This document shows, one piece after another, positions 15,028 to 23,860 of a stretch of 64,000 nucleotides of DNA. The position numbers and the translations under genes were made by a program. Each line of letters starts with the position of its first letter. Within the stretch, counting starts at the first letter, position 1. A model generated the notes under the pieces. That model did no database searches and was not told the DNA's origin. It saw only the letters and a list, made by a program, of their open reading frames with translations. The stretch covers positions 124,001-188,000 of the forward strand of contig JACKBJ010000004.1 in NCBI GenBank assembly GCA_020634625.1, written 5' to 3'. Origin of the DNA: Caldilineae bacterium (GTDB taxonomy: Bacteria; Chloroflexota; Anaerolineae; Epilineales; Epilineaceae).

Positions 15028-15936
15028 CTAGGCCCGCGGGTGTGCGTCGTCGTAGGCGTCTCGCAGACGCTCGCCCGAGACCTGGGTGTAGATCTGTGTG
15101 GTCGAGACGTTGGAGTGACCCAGGAGGCGCTGCACCTCGCGCAGGCCGGCGCCCCCGTCGAGCATATGGGTGGCGAAGCTGTGGCGCAGGGTGTGCGGCG
15201 TCACCTCGACCCGAATGCCGATCTCCTCGACATAGCCCTTGATGATCAACCACAGACCCTGCCGCGTCAAGCGCGTACCCCGCGGGTTGAGGAAGAGTGC
15301 ACGCTCCTCGCGGTCCTTCAGATAGGTGACCCGGCCCGCCTCCAGGTACCGCCGCAGCGGGGGAACCGCCGGATCCATGGGGATGATGCGCTCCTTGGAG
15401 CCCTTGCCGAAGCAGCGGACCGATGCCGAGGCCAGGTTGAGGTCATCCGTGTTCAGCGCCACCAGCTCGCTGACCCGCATGCCGGTGGCGTAGAGCAGCT
15501 CCAGCATGGCCGCATCGCGCATCGCCTTGGGCCCTTGCCCGGCGGCCGGCGCCGCCAGCAGGGCCGCCACGTCCTCGAGCGACAGGGTTCGCGGCAGCCG
15601 CTTCTTGACCTTGGGCGAGTCGAGCAGCACGGTCGGGTCGTCTCCGATCACCGAGGTCTCGGCCAGGAAGCGGAAGAAGCGCTTGGTGGCGGCCATCTTG
15701 CGCGCGACCGTCGCCGACGAGTACTCGCGCGCCTTCAGGTCGAGCAGGTAGTTGACGACGGCGTCCTTGTCGAAGTCGCGCCAGTCGTCGATCCCCGCGC
15801 TGCCGGACGCGAAGCTCGCGAGCTGCCCGAGATCGTTGCGATAGGCGGTCAGCGTGTTGGCCGAGTAGCCCAGCTGGACCTCGATGTGGTTCAGGAAGTC
15901 CAGGATTTGCTCGTGCACGGCGTCCTCTTCTCGCAT
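15028..15936 (-). CDS. xerC: Tyrosine recombinase, XerC/XerD type
   Basis: Site-specific recombinase that resolves chromosome dimers with FtsK at dif. The 302-residue protein has the SAM-like N-terminal core-binding domain (YSANTLTAYRNDL) and a complete catalytic set: Arg in ATGMRVSEL, Lys in GKGSKER, His-x-x-Arg in HTLRHSFATH, His in LLGHSNVSTTQ and the nucleophile Tyr in IYTQV. XerC versus XerD cannot be separated from sequence, and many bacteria with a single enzyme use it for both roles. A GTG at 15918 with GAGG 5 nt upstream is an alternative start. No dif site or mobile element is seen nearby, so a housekeeping role is more likely than an integron or phage. Confidence 0.88.
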   Translation of the reverse strand: MREEDAVHEQILDFLNHIEVQLGYSANTLTAYRNDLGQLASFASGSAGIDDWRDFDKDAVVNYLLDLKAREYSSATVARKMAATKRFFRFLAETSVIGDDPTVLLDSPKVKKRLPRTLSLEDVAALLAAPAAGQGPKAMRDAAMLELLYATGMRVSELVALNTDDLNLASASVRCFGKGSKERIIPMDPAVPPLRRYLEAGRVTYLKDREERALFLNPRGTRLTRQGLWLIIKGYVEEIGIRVEVTPHTLRHSFATHMLDGGAGLREVQRLLGHSNVSTTQIYTQVSGERLRDAYDDAHPRA

Positions 15937-15998
15937 TCGCGGTCCGACGATTGCGGCCCGCCACCGGCCGCCACGGGCGAGCGGCGCCGGATTGCTTG

Positions 15999-16027
15999 AC
16001 TATAACAAGATCGGACGCGAAGGCCAA
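15999..16027 (-). promoter_or_regulatory. Candidate promoter of the xer operon
   Basis: On the minus strand TTGGCC (16027-16022), 17-bp spacer, TATAGT (16004-15999); predicted start near 15992, 56 nt before the ATG. Confidence 0.5.
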
Positions 16028-16189
16028 ACCCCGGCCCGGCGCCGACAGCGCGGGGCGAAGGTCCGGCGAGAGTCCTTGCCCCGGCCTCGGCTGTTATGCT
16101 ATGGTCCGCCGTTGGCGCGCCCATGCCCGGAGGCCTGCTGGGCCGGGTGCCGAACCCGCAGCCGATCCACCCACGACAAGGGGCCAGGC

Positions 16190-16975
16190 GTGAACATCGT
16201 TGTCCTGATCAAGCAGGTGCCCGACACCGCTTCGAACATCCAGAATCGGGTGTCCGACGGCAGGGTCGACCTGGAGGGCGTCACCTGGGTGACGAACCCC
16301 TACGACGAGTATGCGGTCGAAGAGGCCTTGCGCCTCAAGGAGAAGCTGGGCGGCAGCGTGACGCTGATCGCGCTGGGTCCCGAACGGGTCGACAGCGCCT
16401 TGAAGGAGATGCTGGCTCTCGGCGCCGACGAGGCGATCCACGTCTGGGACCCGGCCTTCGCGGGCATCGGGCTCCAGGCCAGCGCCGCCGTGCTGGCCGC
16501 CGCGATCGCCCGGCTGGAGACGACCCCCGACATGATCTGGACTGGCTGGAAGGGCGTCGATGCCGACCAGGGCCTGCTGCCGATCTACCTGGCCGAAGCG
16601 CTCGGCCTGCCGCACCTGTCCTTCGTGGTCTCGGTCTCGGTCGAGAACGGCCGCGTCAGCGTCGAGCGCGAGGTCGAGGGAGGCAAGGAACGCCTCGAGG
16701 CGCCGCTGCCGGCCGTCCTCAGCGCTCAGAAGGGGCTCAACGAGGTCCGCTATGCCAGCCTGAAGGGCATCATGGCCGTCAAGCGCAAGCAGATTCCGGT
16801 TTGGGACGCCGCCGCGCTCGGTCTGGATCTGGCGACCCTGCCGGCGACCCGGGTCGAAACCCTGTCGGTGGAGCGTCCGCCCGAGCGCGGCAGCGGTCGA
16901 ATCCTCGGCGGCACGGCCGCCGAAGCCGCGGCCGAGCTGGTCCGCCTCCTGCACGAAGAAGCGAAGGTGATCTGA
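16190..16975 (+). CDS. etfB: Electron transfer flavoprotein, beta subunit
   Basis: Small ETF subunit that binds AMP and passes electrons from acyl-CoA and other dehydrogenases to the quinone pool through EtfA. The 261-residue protein begins NIVVLIKQVPDTAS and carries NPYDEYAVEEALRLKE, the signature WTGWKGVDADQGLLPIYLAE and LSAQKGLNEVRYASLKGIM near the C-terminus. The GTG start at 16190 is chosen because it gives the family N-terminus and follows AAGGGG at 16179-16184. Its stop overlaps the etfA start (TGATG). Confidence 0.95.
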   Translation: MNIVVLIKQVPDTASNIQNRVSDGRVDLEGVTWVTNPYDEYAVEEALRLKEKLGGSVTLIALGPERVDSALKEMLALGADEAIHVWDPAFAGIGLQASAAVLAAAIARLETTPDMIWTGWKGVDADQGLLPIYLAEALGLPHLSFVVSVSVENGRVSVEREVEGGKERLEAPLPAVLSAQKGLNEVRYASLKGIMAVKRKQIPVWDAAALGLDLATLPATRVETLSVERPPERGSGRILGGTAAEAAAELVRLLHEEAKVI

Positions 16976-17940
16976 TGAGCGACATCTGGGTTCTGGCCGA
17001 GGCGCGCGATGGCGAGCTCAAGCGCGTCACCTACGAGCTGATCGGCGCGGCCCGGGCGCTGGACGCCGAAGCCGCGGTGACGGTGGTCTTGCTGGGCAGC
17101 GGCCTGGCGGGGATGGCCGAGGCGGCCGGCGCCCATGGCGCCGACCGCGTCCTGGCACTGGACGACCCGCGGCTGGCGGCCTACTCGCCCGACGGCTGGG
17201 CCTCGGCCCTGGCCGAGCAGGCGCGCGCCGCGACGCCCGACGTCATCCTGGCGCCCGCCACCTTCCGGGGGCGCGACCTGGCGCCGCGGCTGGCGGCCAA
17301 GCTGGGCGTCGGACTGGCTTCGGACGTCACCGAGCTCGGGCGCTCCGATGGCGCCGTGACGGCACTGCGTCCGATCTATGCCGGCAAGGCCCTGGCCCGC
17401 GTCCGGGTCGCGGGCAAGCCGGCCATCCTGACGGTCCGGCCCAACAGCTTCCCAGCCGCCGATACCGCCGGCGCCGGACGGCTCGAGACCGTCGTGCCCG
17501 GCGAGCTCACCGCGCTGGCGGTCTCCAGCGGCATCGAGGCGGCCGCCTCGGAGCGCCCGGACGTCGCCGAGGCCGACATCATCGTCTCCGGCGGCCGCGG
17601 CATGGGCGGTCCGGAGCACTTCGCGATGCTGGAGGAGCTGGCCGACCTGCTCCGCGCCGCGGTCGGCGCCAGCCGGGCGGTGGTCGATGCCGGCTGGCGT
17701 CCGCACGGCGACCAGGTGGGGCAGACCGGCAAGACCGTCTCGCCCTCGCTGTACATCGCCTGTGGCATCTCCGGCGCGGTGCAGCACCTGGCCGGGATGA
17801 AGACCTCCAAGGTCATCGTGGCGATCAACAAGGACTCGGAGGCACCGATCTTCGGCCTGGCGGACTATGGCATCGTCGGCGACGTCTTCGACGTGGTCCC
17901 GGCCTTGATCGATGCGCTGCGCGCGCGCGGCGGCTCTTGA
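16975..17940 (+). CDS. etfA: Electron transfer flavoprotein, alpha subunit
   Basis: FAD-binding ETF subunit. Residues ~1-190 form the alpha/beta domain that pairs with EtfB. Residues ~200-321 carry the FAD-binding signature: SGGRGMGGPEHF, then GQTGKTVSPSLYIACGISGA, AGMKTSKVIVAINKD and ADYGIVGDVFDVVP. Length (321) is normal. The gene overlaps etfB by one base and the downstream anchored surface protein by four (TTGA). No ETF-quinone oxidoreductase or acyl-CoA dehydrogenase lies in the window, so the electron donor is unknown. Confidence 0.95.
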   Translation: MSDIWVLAEARDGELKRVTYELIGAARALDAEAAVTVVLLGSGLAGMAEAAGAHGADRVLALDDPRLAAYSPDGWASALAEQARAATPDVILAPATFRGRDLAPRLAAKLGVGLASDVTELGRSDGAVTALRPIYAGKALARVRVAGKPAILTVRPNSFPAADTAGAGRLETVVPGELTALAVSSGIEAAASERPDVAEADIIVSGGRGMGGPEHFAMLEELADLLRAAVGASRAVVDAGWRPHGDQVGQTGKTVSPSLYIACGISGAVQHLAGMKTSKVIVAINKDSEAPIFGLADYGIVGDVFDVVPALIDALRARGGS

Positions 17941-18791
17941 GCCGCAGTTCGTCTCCGCGACTCGGGCGGGCGCTGGCGACCTTCGCGGCCCTGTTGGCGG
18001 CGGGCGTCTGCGGCCTGGCGCTGGGCGACGCCCGAAGCGCTTCGGCTCAGGCCGACTGCCAGGGGGTCGCGATCCGCTCGCCCTTCGCTGGCGACGTCGT
18101 CTCGGGCACGATCGAGATCCTCGGCAGCGCGCGGATCGCCGGCTTCCAGTTCTACAAGGTCGAGTGGGCCCCCGAGTCGGAGCCGGAAAGCTGGCGTGCG
18201 GTGAGCAGCACGATCGACCGCCAGGTCTCCAATGGGCTCCTGGACCGCTGGGACAGCCGAGGCCTTGCCGACGGGGTCTACCGGCTCAAGCTCACGGCGG
18301 TGGACGACCAGGCCAACGAGGTCTGCCGCATGCTGGTCGCGCCGCTCTGGGTGGCCAACACGGGCCCCGCCGAAGCGACCCCGTCACCCAGCCCGGCACC
18401 CAGCCCCACCGCCTTGCCACGCAGCATCGCGCCCGATACGGCCTCCGCGGAGACGACGGACGCAGCGGATGACGCGGCGGTCGATGCGGCGAGCCAGACG
18501 GCCGACCCGGTCGCGGGCGAAGCCGATGGCGCGAGCGCGAGCGACGGCGCGGGGTCCGCATCCAGCAACACGGAACCGGACGCCGACCCGGCCGCTTCCG
18601 ACGCGAGGGTGGACGGCTCGGTACCGGCAGCCGGAGCGGCGCCGGCCGATGCCGAGGCGCCCGCGAACGAGGCCGGGCCGGCCACCTTCGTCGCCGCCAT
18701 GGCCGGGGCCGCGGCCCGGGCCTTCGGCGTCACGCTGCTCCTGGCACTGCTGATCGGCGGGCTCTTCGTCGCCCGCCGCCGGCGTCCGTGA
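17937..18791 (+). CDS. Exported membrane-anchored protein with Ig-like domain and Ala/Asp-rich stalk
   Basis: A 284-residue protein of unknown function. It has a signal peptide (about residues 1-35), one Ig-like beta domain at about 40-135 (IRSPFAGDVVSGTIEILGSA, then FQFYKVEW, GLADGVYRLKLTAVD), a long low-complexity Ala/Asp/Pro/Ser stalk at about 140-245, and a C-terminal transmembrane helix followed by ARRRRP, which should hold it on the outer face of the cytoplasmic membrane. This Ig-like module also occurs next to penicillin-binding domains in related bacteria, so a cell-wall role is possible. The start is TTG overlapping the etfA stop; pth follows. Confidence 0.65.
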   Translation: MSRSSSPRLGRALATFAALLAAGVCGLALGDARSASAQADCQGVAIRSPFAGDVVSGTIEILGSARIAGFQFYKVEWAPESEPESWRAVSSTIDRQVSNGLLDRWDSRGLADGVYRLKLTAVDDQANEVCRMLVAPLWVANTGPAEATPSPSPAPSPTALPRSIAPDTASAETTDAADDAAVDAASQTADPVAGEADGASASDGAGSASSNTEPDADPAASDARVDGSVPAAGAAPADAEAPANEAGPATFVAAMAGAAARAFGVTLLLALLIGGLFVARRRRP

Positions 18792-18858
18792 CGGCGCCAG
18801 CGTGCGCGCGGCACTCCGGCGCCTCGTCGGGCGCCTGGCAGCCGAGCCGGAGCAGCCG

Positions 18859-19431
18859 ATGGACTGGCTGATCGTCGGCCTGGGCAACCCTGGCCCGCGC
18901 TATGCCGACACGCGCCACAACATCGGCAAGCACGTCGTGGCGCAGCTGGCCGAGCGCTCGGGCATCGCCCTGGACCAGGCCAAGTTCGACGCCCGATTCG
19001 GGAGCGGTCGGATCGCTGGACAGCGGGTCTGCCTGGCGACGACGCTCAAGTACATGAACGAGTCGGGGCTGGCCATCGCGCCGCTGGCGGGCTTCTACAA
19101 GGTGTCGCCGGCCCGCGTGCTGGCGGTCTACGACGAGATGGACCTGCCGCTGGGTCAACTTCGGCTGCGGGCAGGTGGTGGCGCCGGCGGGCACAACGGC
19201 GTCCGCAGCCTGATCCGCCAGCTGGGCACCGAGGACTTCCCGCGCCTGCGGATCGGCGTGGGTCGACCGCCGCCGGGCTGGGCTGGCGCCGACTTCGTGC
19301 TGTCCCGCTTCGAAGCGGCCGAGCAGGCGGTGGTCGAGGCGCTCGTCGTCGCGGCCTTGGAGGTGCTGCAGGATCTCCTCCGCGAAGGGCTCGAGCCGGC
19401 GATGAACCAGCACAACCGACGTGCTGGCTAG
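18859..19431 (+). CDS. pth: Peptidyl-tRNA hydrolase
   Basis: Recycles peptidyl-tRNA released from stalled ribosomes. The 190-residue protein shows LIVGLGNPGPRYADTRHNIG with the catalytic His, KYMNESG, VYDEMDLPLGQLRLR with the catalytic Asp, and GGGAGGHNGVRSL. The ATG at 18859 is chosen because GGAG precedes it by 6 nt and it gives the family N-terminus; an in-frame GTG at 18802 would add 19 Arg/Leu-rich residues. Confidence 0.93.
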   Translation: MDWLIVGLGNPGPRYADTRHNIGKHVVAQLAERSGIALDQAKFDARFGSGRIAGQRVCLATTLKYMNESGLAIAPLAGFYKVSPARVLAVYDEMDLPLGQLRLRAGGGAGGHNGVRSLIRQLGTEDFPRLRIGVGRPPPGWAGADFVLSRFEAAEQAVVEALVVAALEVLQDLLREGLEPAMNQHNRRAG

Positions 19432-19440
19432 CCCGGATCG

Positions 19441-20601
19441 ATGACGTCCCCGGCGGGCCAGGGCCCTTGGCGCATCCTGCACGTCTACAAGGACTATCCG
19501 CCGGTCATGGGCGGCATCGAAGGCCACCTGCACATGCTGGCCGCCGCCCAGGCGGCTCGGGGTCACGACGTCACCGTCCTGGTCACGGCGCCGACGGGAC
19601 CGACCCGAACCACGATCGAGGATGGCGTGCGCGTGATTCGAGCCCGTCGCCTGGCGACCCTGGCCTCGACTCCGATCAGCCCGGCGCTCTGGCGGGCGCT
19701 ACGCCGCCAGCCGGCCGAGGTCGTGCACCTGCACAGCCCCTATCCGATCGGCGAGCTGGCCTGGCTGGCCGGCGGACGCCGGCCGATGGTGCTGACCTAC
19801 CACAGCGACGTGGTGCGCCAGCGTCTGCTCGGTCGCATCTGGAGCCCCTGGCTGCGCCGGGTGCTCCGCCGGGCCGACCGGATCCTAGCCACCAGTCCAC
19901 GTTATGTCGATTCATCGGCGTTCCTGAGCCCGCTCCGCTCTCGGGTCCGGGTCGTGCCGCTCGGCATCGACCCGGCCCGCTTCGAGGCACTGGACCGAGA
20001 GGCGGCACGGGCGCGCTACGGCGCCGGCCCGAACCTGGTCTTCGTGGGCCGCTTGCGATACTACAAGGGCCTGTCGACCCTGATCGAAGCCCTGCCGTGG
20101 CTGCCGCGGGCGCGCCTGCTGGTGGCCGGCACCGGACCGATGGGCGATGCCTGGCGCTCGCTCGCCGAGCGGCTCGGCGTCGACGACCGCATCGACTGGC
20201 TGGGTGACGTCTCCGATGCCGATCTGCCGACGGTCTATGCCGCGGGCGACGTGTTCGTCCTGCCGGCCGTCGCGCGCAGCGAGGCCTTCGGCATCGTCCT
20301 GCTCGAGGCGATGGCCGCCGGCCTGCCCTGCGTCTCGACCGAGCTGGGCACCGGCACCTCCTGGGTCAACCAGGAGGGCGTCACCGGCCGGGTCCTGCCG
20401 CCGAACGCGCCGGCCAGGCTGGCCAAGGCGCTCGGCGAGCTCCTGGCCGACGATGCGCTGCGCGAGCGCATGGGCCGATCGGCCCGTGCCCGAGTCGCGT
20501 CCGAGTTCACCGCCGAACGGCTGGTCGAGCGCGTGCTGCAGGTCTATGCTGAGGTTCTGGACGCGCAGCCAGGCGCGCTGCGGCCAAGGGGGAGCGGATG
20601 A
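19441..20601 (+). CDS. GT4-family glycosyltransferase
   Basis: Retaining GT-B glycosyltransferase that transfers a sugar from an NDP-sugar to a lipid or glycan acceptor. The 386-residue protein has the N-terminal acceptor half (YPPVMGGIEGHLHMLA, typical of the PimA/PimB-like branch) and a C-terminal donor half with VPLGIDPARF, FVGRLRYYKGLSTLIEAL and the nucleotide-sugar motif RSEAFGIVLLEAMAAGLP (E-x7-E). Its stop overlaps the first epimerase gene (ATGA), so the three form one sugar-processing operon, probably for surface glycan or glycolipid. The acceptor and donor are not identifiable. Confidence 0.9.
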   Translation: MTSPAGQGPWRILHVYKDYPPVMGGIEGHLHMLAAAQAARGHDVTVLVTAPTGPTRTTIEDGVRVIRARRLATLASTPISPALWRALRRQPAEVVHLHSPYPIGELAWLAGGRRPMVLTYHSDVVRQRLLGRIWSPWLRRVLRRADRILATSPRYVDSSAFLSPLRSRVRVVPLGIDPARFEALDREAARARYGAGPNLVFVGRLRYYKGLSTLIEALPWLPRARLLVAGTGPMGDAWRSLAERLGVDDRIDWLGDVSDADLPTVYAAGDVFVLPAVARSEAFGIVLLEAMAAGLPCVSTELGTGTSWVNQEGVTGRVLPPNAPARLAKALGELLADDALRERMGRSARARVASEFTAERLVERVLQVYAEVLDAQPGALRPRGSG

Positions 20602-21599
20602 AGGCGGCGTTCGAGGGGCGGGGCGAGATGGTGCTGGTCACCGGTGGAGCCGGCTTCATCGGATCGCATCTGGTGGACCGTCTGCTGGCCGAAGGCTACT
20701 CGGTGCGGGTGATCGACGACTTCTCCACCGGCCGCGAGGCCAACCTGGCGCACCTGGGCCAGGCGGCGCGGCTCGAGGTCATGCGCGGCAGCGTGCTGGA
20801 CGAGGCGCTGGTCGCCGGGGCCATGCACGGGGTCGGGCTGGTCTTCCATCTGGCGGCGGCGGTGGGGGTGCAGCACGTGGTCGCCGACCCGCTGTGGACC
20901 CTCCGCACCAACACCCGCGGCACCGAGCTGGTCCTGGAGCAGGCCTTCGCGCGGGGCGCTCGCGTGGTCTTCGCCTCGACCTCGGAGATCTACGGCGTCT
21001 CGGAGGCCTTGCCCTTCCGCGAAGACGGCCAGCGGGTCCTCGGGCCGACCTGGGTGCATCGGTGGGGCTACTCGACCTCCAAGGCCCTCGACGAACACCT
21101 CTGCTTCGCCTATGCCGAGCACGGCCTGGCAATGAGCATCGTCCGCTACTTCAACGTCTACGGGCCAAGGATGGACCCGGCCGGCTACGGCAGCGTCATC
21201 GCCCGCTTCGTCAGCCAGGCCCTGGCCGGCGAGCCGCTCACCGTCCACGGCGACGGGCGTCAGACCCGCTGCTTCACCTACGTCGACGAAGCGGTCGAGG
21301 CGACGCTGCGTGCCGGGCTGCAGCCGGCGGCGCTGGGTCGCGCCTACAATGTCGGCAGCCCCTTCGAGCACGACATCCGAGCCCTGGCCGAAGCGGTGCT
21401 CGCGACGACCGGCTCGCGCTCGCCCATCGCGCACATCCCCTATGAGCAGGCCTACGGCAAGGGATTCGAGGACACGCGGCGGCGGGTGCCGGCCGTCGAG
21501 CGCATCGCCACCGAGCTGGGCTGGCGCGCCAGCATCCCCCTGGAGGAGGGACTGACCCGAGTGCTGTCGGCGCGAGAAGCCGCGGGGAGCGGCGCATGA
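20598..21599 (+). CDS. NAD-dependent nucleotide-sugar epimerase/dehydratase
   Basis: Extended short-chain dehydrogenase of 333 residues. The Rossmann loop is VTGGAGFIGSHLVDRLL, the catalytic Ser/Thr lies in FASTSEIYG and the Tyr-Lys pair in GYSTSKALDEH. The RYFNVYGPRMDP and GDGRQTRCFTYVDE motifs match UDP-glucose 4-epimerase and UDP-glucuronate decarboxylase groups. The 10 residues before the loop are slightly long; a nearer start is the ATG at 20628. It overlaps its neighbours on both sides by 4 bp. Likely provides a modified NDP-sugar to the GT4 enzyme upstream. Confidence 0.88.
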   Translation: MKAAFEGRGEMVLVTGGAGFIGSHLVDRLLAEGYSVRVIDDFSTGREANLAHLGQAARLEVMRGSVLDEALVAGAMHGVGLVFHLAAAVGVQHVVADPLWTLRTNTRGTELVLEQAFARGARVVFASTSEIYGVSEALPFREDGQRVLGPTWVHRWGYSTSKALDEHLCFAYAEHGLAMSIVRYFNVYGPRMDPAGYGSVIARFVSQALAGEPLTVHGDGRQTRCFTYVDEAVEATLRAGLQPAALGRAYNVGSPFEHDIRALAEAVLATTGSRSPIAHIPYEQAYGKGFEDTRRRVPAVERIATELGWRASIPLEEGLTRVLSAREAAGSGA

Positions 21600-22525
21600 A
21601 GGCCTTGATCACCGGCGGCGCCGGCTTCCTCGGCAGCGCTCTGGCCAACCGGCTGGCCGAGCTCGGGCACCGGGTCTACGTGCTGGACGACCTGTCCAAC
21701 GGCGACCGCAGCCGTCTGAACGAGGCGGTGGTCTTCACCCGCGGCGATGTCTGCGACGTCCCACGCCTCTGGTCGCTCCTGGCCGGCGTCGACCTGGTCT
21801 ACCATCTGGCCGCGCGCGTGAGCGTGCCCGAGTCGATCCTCTTTCCGGTCGAGTACAACGCGATCAACACCGGCGGCACGGTCAGCCTGCTCTCGGCCGC
21901 GCGCGATGCCGGCATCCGGCGGGTGGTCTTCAGCAGCTCGGGCACCGTCTATGGCCAACCCGAGACCCTGCCGATCCAGGAGGGCTCGCGGCCCTGGCCC
22001 CGCAACCCCTACGCCATCAGCAAGCTCGCCGCCGAGCACTATGTGCGCGCCATCGGCGACATCTACCGCTTCGAGACGGTCATCCTGCGCATCTTCAATG
22101 CCTACGGTCCCGGTCAGGCCGCCGGGCCCTCGCATCCGCCCGTGATTCCGAGCTACCTGAACCAGGTCCAGGCCGGCGGCAGCATCATGCTCCATGGTGC
22201 GCCGGCCGGCGGTCAGACCCGTGATTTCGTCTACGTCGACGACGTCGTCGAGGCCATGGTCCGCGCCGGCGCTGCCGGCGGCATCTCCGGCGCCACGCTG
22301 AACATCGGAAGCGGCGTCGAGACCCGCATCGCCGACCTGGTGCGCGCCGTCGAACGTGCCACGGGCCGCAACGCTCGCGTGATCGAAAGCCCCGAGCAGT
22401 CGGGCGGGGTCGCCCGCATGTGCGCCGACATCCGGGCGGCCCGCGAGACCCTGGACTGGCGCCCTGCGGTGTCCCTGGACGAAGGCTTGCGGCGCATGCT
22501 GTCCGGCCGATCGAGCTCGACTTGA
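21596..22525 (+). CDS. NAD-dependent nucleotide-sugar epimerase (GalE-like)
   Basis: A second extended SDR enzyme, 309 residues, about the same fold as its upstream neighbour but clearly distinct in sequence. It has ITGGAGFLGSALANRL, VYHLAARVSVPES, FSSSGTVYG and the YxxxK pair in NPYAISKLAAEHY, then LRIFNAYGPGQ and GGQTRDFVYVDD. It most resembles UDP-glucose 4-epimerases or related C4/C5 epimerases. The stop is inside the -35 of the downstream ribosomal-protein promoter. Confidence 0.88.
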   Translation: MKALITGGAGFLGSALANRLAELGHRVYVLDDLSNGDRSRLNEAVVFTRGDVCDVPRLWSLLAGVDLVYHLAARVSVPESILFPVEYNAINTGGTVSLLSAARDAGIRRVVFSSSGTVYGQPETLPIQEGSRPWPRNPYAISKLAAEHYVRAIGDIYRFETVILRIFNAYGPGQAAGPSHPPVIPSYLNQVQAGGSIMLHGAPAGGQTRDFVYVDDVVEAMVRAGAAGGISGATLNIGSGVETRIADLVRAVERATGRNARVIESPEQSGGVARMCADIRAARETLDWRPAVSLDEGLRRMLSGRSSST

Positions 22526-22551
22526 CCATGGCTCCTGCCCTGCTCTATCAT
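22522..22551 (+). promoter_or_regulatory. Promoter of the rplU-rpmA operon
   Basis: TTGACC (22522-22527), 18-bp spacer, TATCAT (22546-22551). Predicted start near 22558; GAGGAG ends about 10 nt before the ATG at 22587. Confidence 0.65.
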
Positions 22552-22586
22552 TCCATCTTGCAATTTTCTCATGAGGAGCGGGCACC

Positions 22587-22898
22587 ATGTACGCAGTCAT
22601 ACGGAATGGCGGGCACCAGTACCGCGTTTCGGAAGGTGAGACGATCGAGGTCGAACGGCTGGACGTCGAGGCGGGTGCCAGCTACACCTTCGATGAAGTG
22701 CTGATGGTCGGCGAGGGCGACGCGGCCAAGTTCGGCACGCCCCTGGTCGAGGGCGCTTCGGTCAAGGCGACCATCATCGGTGACGAGAAGGGCGAGAAGC
22801 TGACCATCTTCAAGTACAAGCCGAAGAACCGCTATCGCATCAAGACGGGCCACCGCCAGACCCATACGCGGCTGCGCATCGACTCGATCAAGGGCTAG
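22587..22898 (+). CDS. rplU: 50S ribosomal protein L21
   Basis: Large-subunit protein bound to domain II of 23S rRNA. The 103-residue sequence starts MYAVIRNGGHQYRVSEGETI and ends with the conserved KYKPKNRYRIKTGHRQTHTR signature. A strong Shine-Dalgarno (TGAGGAG) precedes the ATG. It heads the usual L21-L27 pair, here extended by L31. Confidence 0.98.
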   Translation: MYAVIRNGGHQYRVSEGETIEVERLDVEAGASYTFDEVLMVGEGDAAKFGTPLVEGASVKATIIGDEKGEKLTIFKYKPKNRYRIKTGHRQTHTRLRIDSIKG

Positions 22899-22922
22899 CG
22901 CCCGTTTCAGGAGCAACCCAGC

Positions 22923-23192
22923 ATGGCACACAAGAAGGGCGGCGGTAGCAGCAAGAACCTCCGCAACTCGAATGCGCAGTACCGTGGCGTCAAGAAGTTC
23001 GACGGCGAGTCGGTGGTCTCGGGCAACATCATCATCCGCCAGTGCGGCACCCGGATCCACCCCGGCCACAACGTCGGCCTCGGCCGCGACTTCACCATCT
23101 TCGCCACCATGAACGGCTACGTGAAGTACGAGCCGCGCCCGGGCGGCAAGAAGCAGGTCAGCGTCTACGAGACGCACCCCAACCGCCAGTAG
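22923..23192 (+). CDS. rpmA: 50S ribosomal protein L27
   Basis: Protein whose N-terminus reaches the peptidyl-transferase centre. The 89-residue sequence begins MAHKKGGGSSKNLRNS, with no Firmicutes-type cleavable N-terminal extension, and contains the signature RQCGTRIHPGHNVGLGRD. It follows rplU by 24 bp with GGAG before the start. Confidence 0.98.
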   Translation: MAHKKGGGSSKNLRNSNAQYRGVKKFDGESVVSGNIIIRQCGTRIHPGHNVGLGRDFTIFATMNGYVKYEPRPGGKKQVSVYETHPNRQ

Positions 23193-23271
23193 GGTCGGCC
23201 CCGCGCTCCCCTCCCGACACTAGACGCGCCGCGGACGGCCTTCGCCGCCACCGGGCACGCACGAGGAAGCC

Positions 23272-23679
23272 ATGAAGTCTGGAATCCACCCCCAGCTCAA
23301 CCCCGTCGTCTTCGTCGACGGCGATCACGAGTTCGTCACGCTGTCGACGCTGCGCTCGACCACCACGCGCGACATCGACGGCGTCGAGCACTTCGTGATC
23401 CCGGTCGAGATCAGCTCGGCCTCGCATCCCTTCTTCACCGGTGAACAGCGCATCATCGACACCGCCGGCCAGGTCGAGCGCTTCATGCGCCGTCTCGAGG
23501 CGGGCGTCAGCCAGCGTGAGGACGATCTGCGCCGCGAAGCCGAGCGGAAGCAGGCCGCCAAGGACGCCAAGGCCAAGCGCCGCGGCCTGACCCCGTTGCA
23601 GCCCAAGGCGGCGGCCAAGCCGGCCGCCAAGAAGGCCACGCCGAAGCCGGCCGCCGACGCGGGCGACGCGGCCGAGTAA
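23272..23679 (+). CDS. rpmE: 50S ribosomal protein L31, Cys-less form with long basic C-terminal tail
   Basis: Ribosomal protein at the subunit bridge. Residues 1-75 are the L31 domain: MKSGIHPQLNPVVFVDGD, TTTRDIDGVEHFVIPVEI, SSASHPFFTGEQ and VERFMRRL. The zinc-binding Cys of the C+ form are all missing, so it is the zinc-independent (type B-like) form. After the domain runs a ~60-residue tail rich in Lys, Ala and Arg, not found in usual L31 proteins of 66-90 residues; it resembles rRNA-binding tails of other ribosomal proteins. It follows rpmA by 79 bp. Confidence 0.88.
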   Translation: MKSGIHPQLNPVVFVDGDHEFVTLSTLRSTTTRDIDGVEHFVIPVEISSASHPFFTGEQRIIDTAGQVERFMRRLEAGVSQREDDLRREAERKQAAKDAKAKRRGLTPLQPKAAAKPAAKKATPKPAADAGDAAE

Positions 23680-23860
23680 GCGCCAACGGGTCGGTCGCCG
23701 GGCAGGCCATCGCCCCCGGATGACCGCGAGCAGACGCTTGGAGGGCAGGGCGGGCGCACAGCCGGCACTGCCCTTCGTGCATCCGAGCCCGGAAGAGGCG
23801 GCGGCCCGACGCCATCAGGGCCCCCACGATGCGGGCCACGCGAGCCAAGGAGACGAGATC

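Noticed and set aside
14411..15253. In-frame 280-residue N-terminal extension of purine nucleoside phosphorylase
   Set aside because: It crosses the PH-domain and xer genes in another frame and has no family similarity; the real start is near 14410.
15028..15936. Xer-type recombinase as sign of an integrated element
   Set aside because: Flanks are housekeeping genes in a tight operon, with no attachment repeats, transposase or composition shift.
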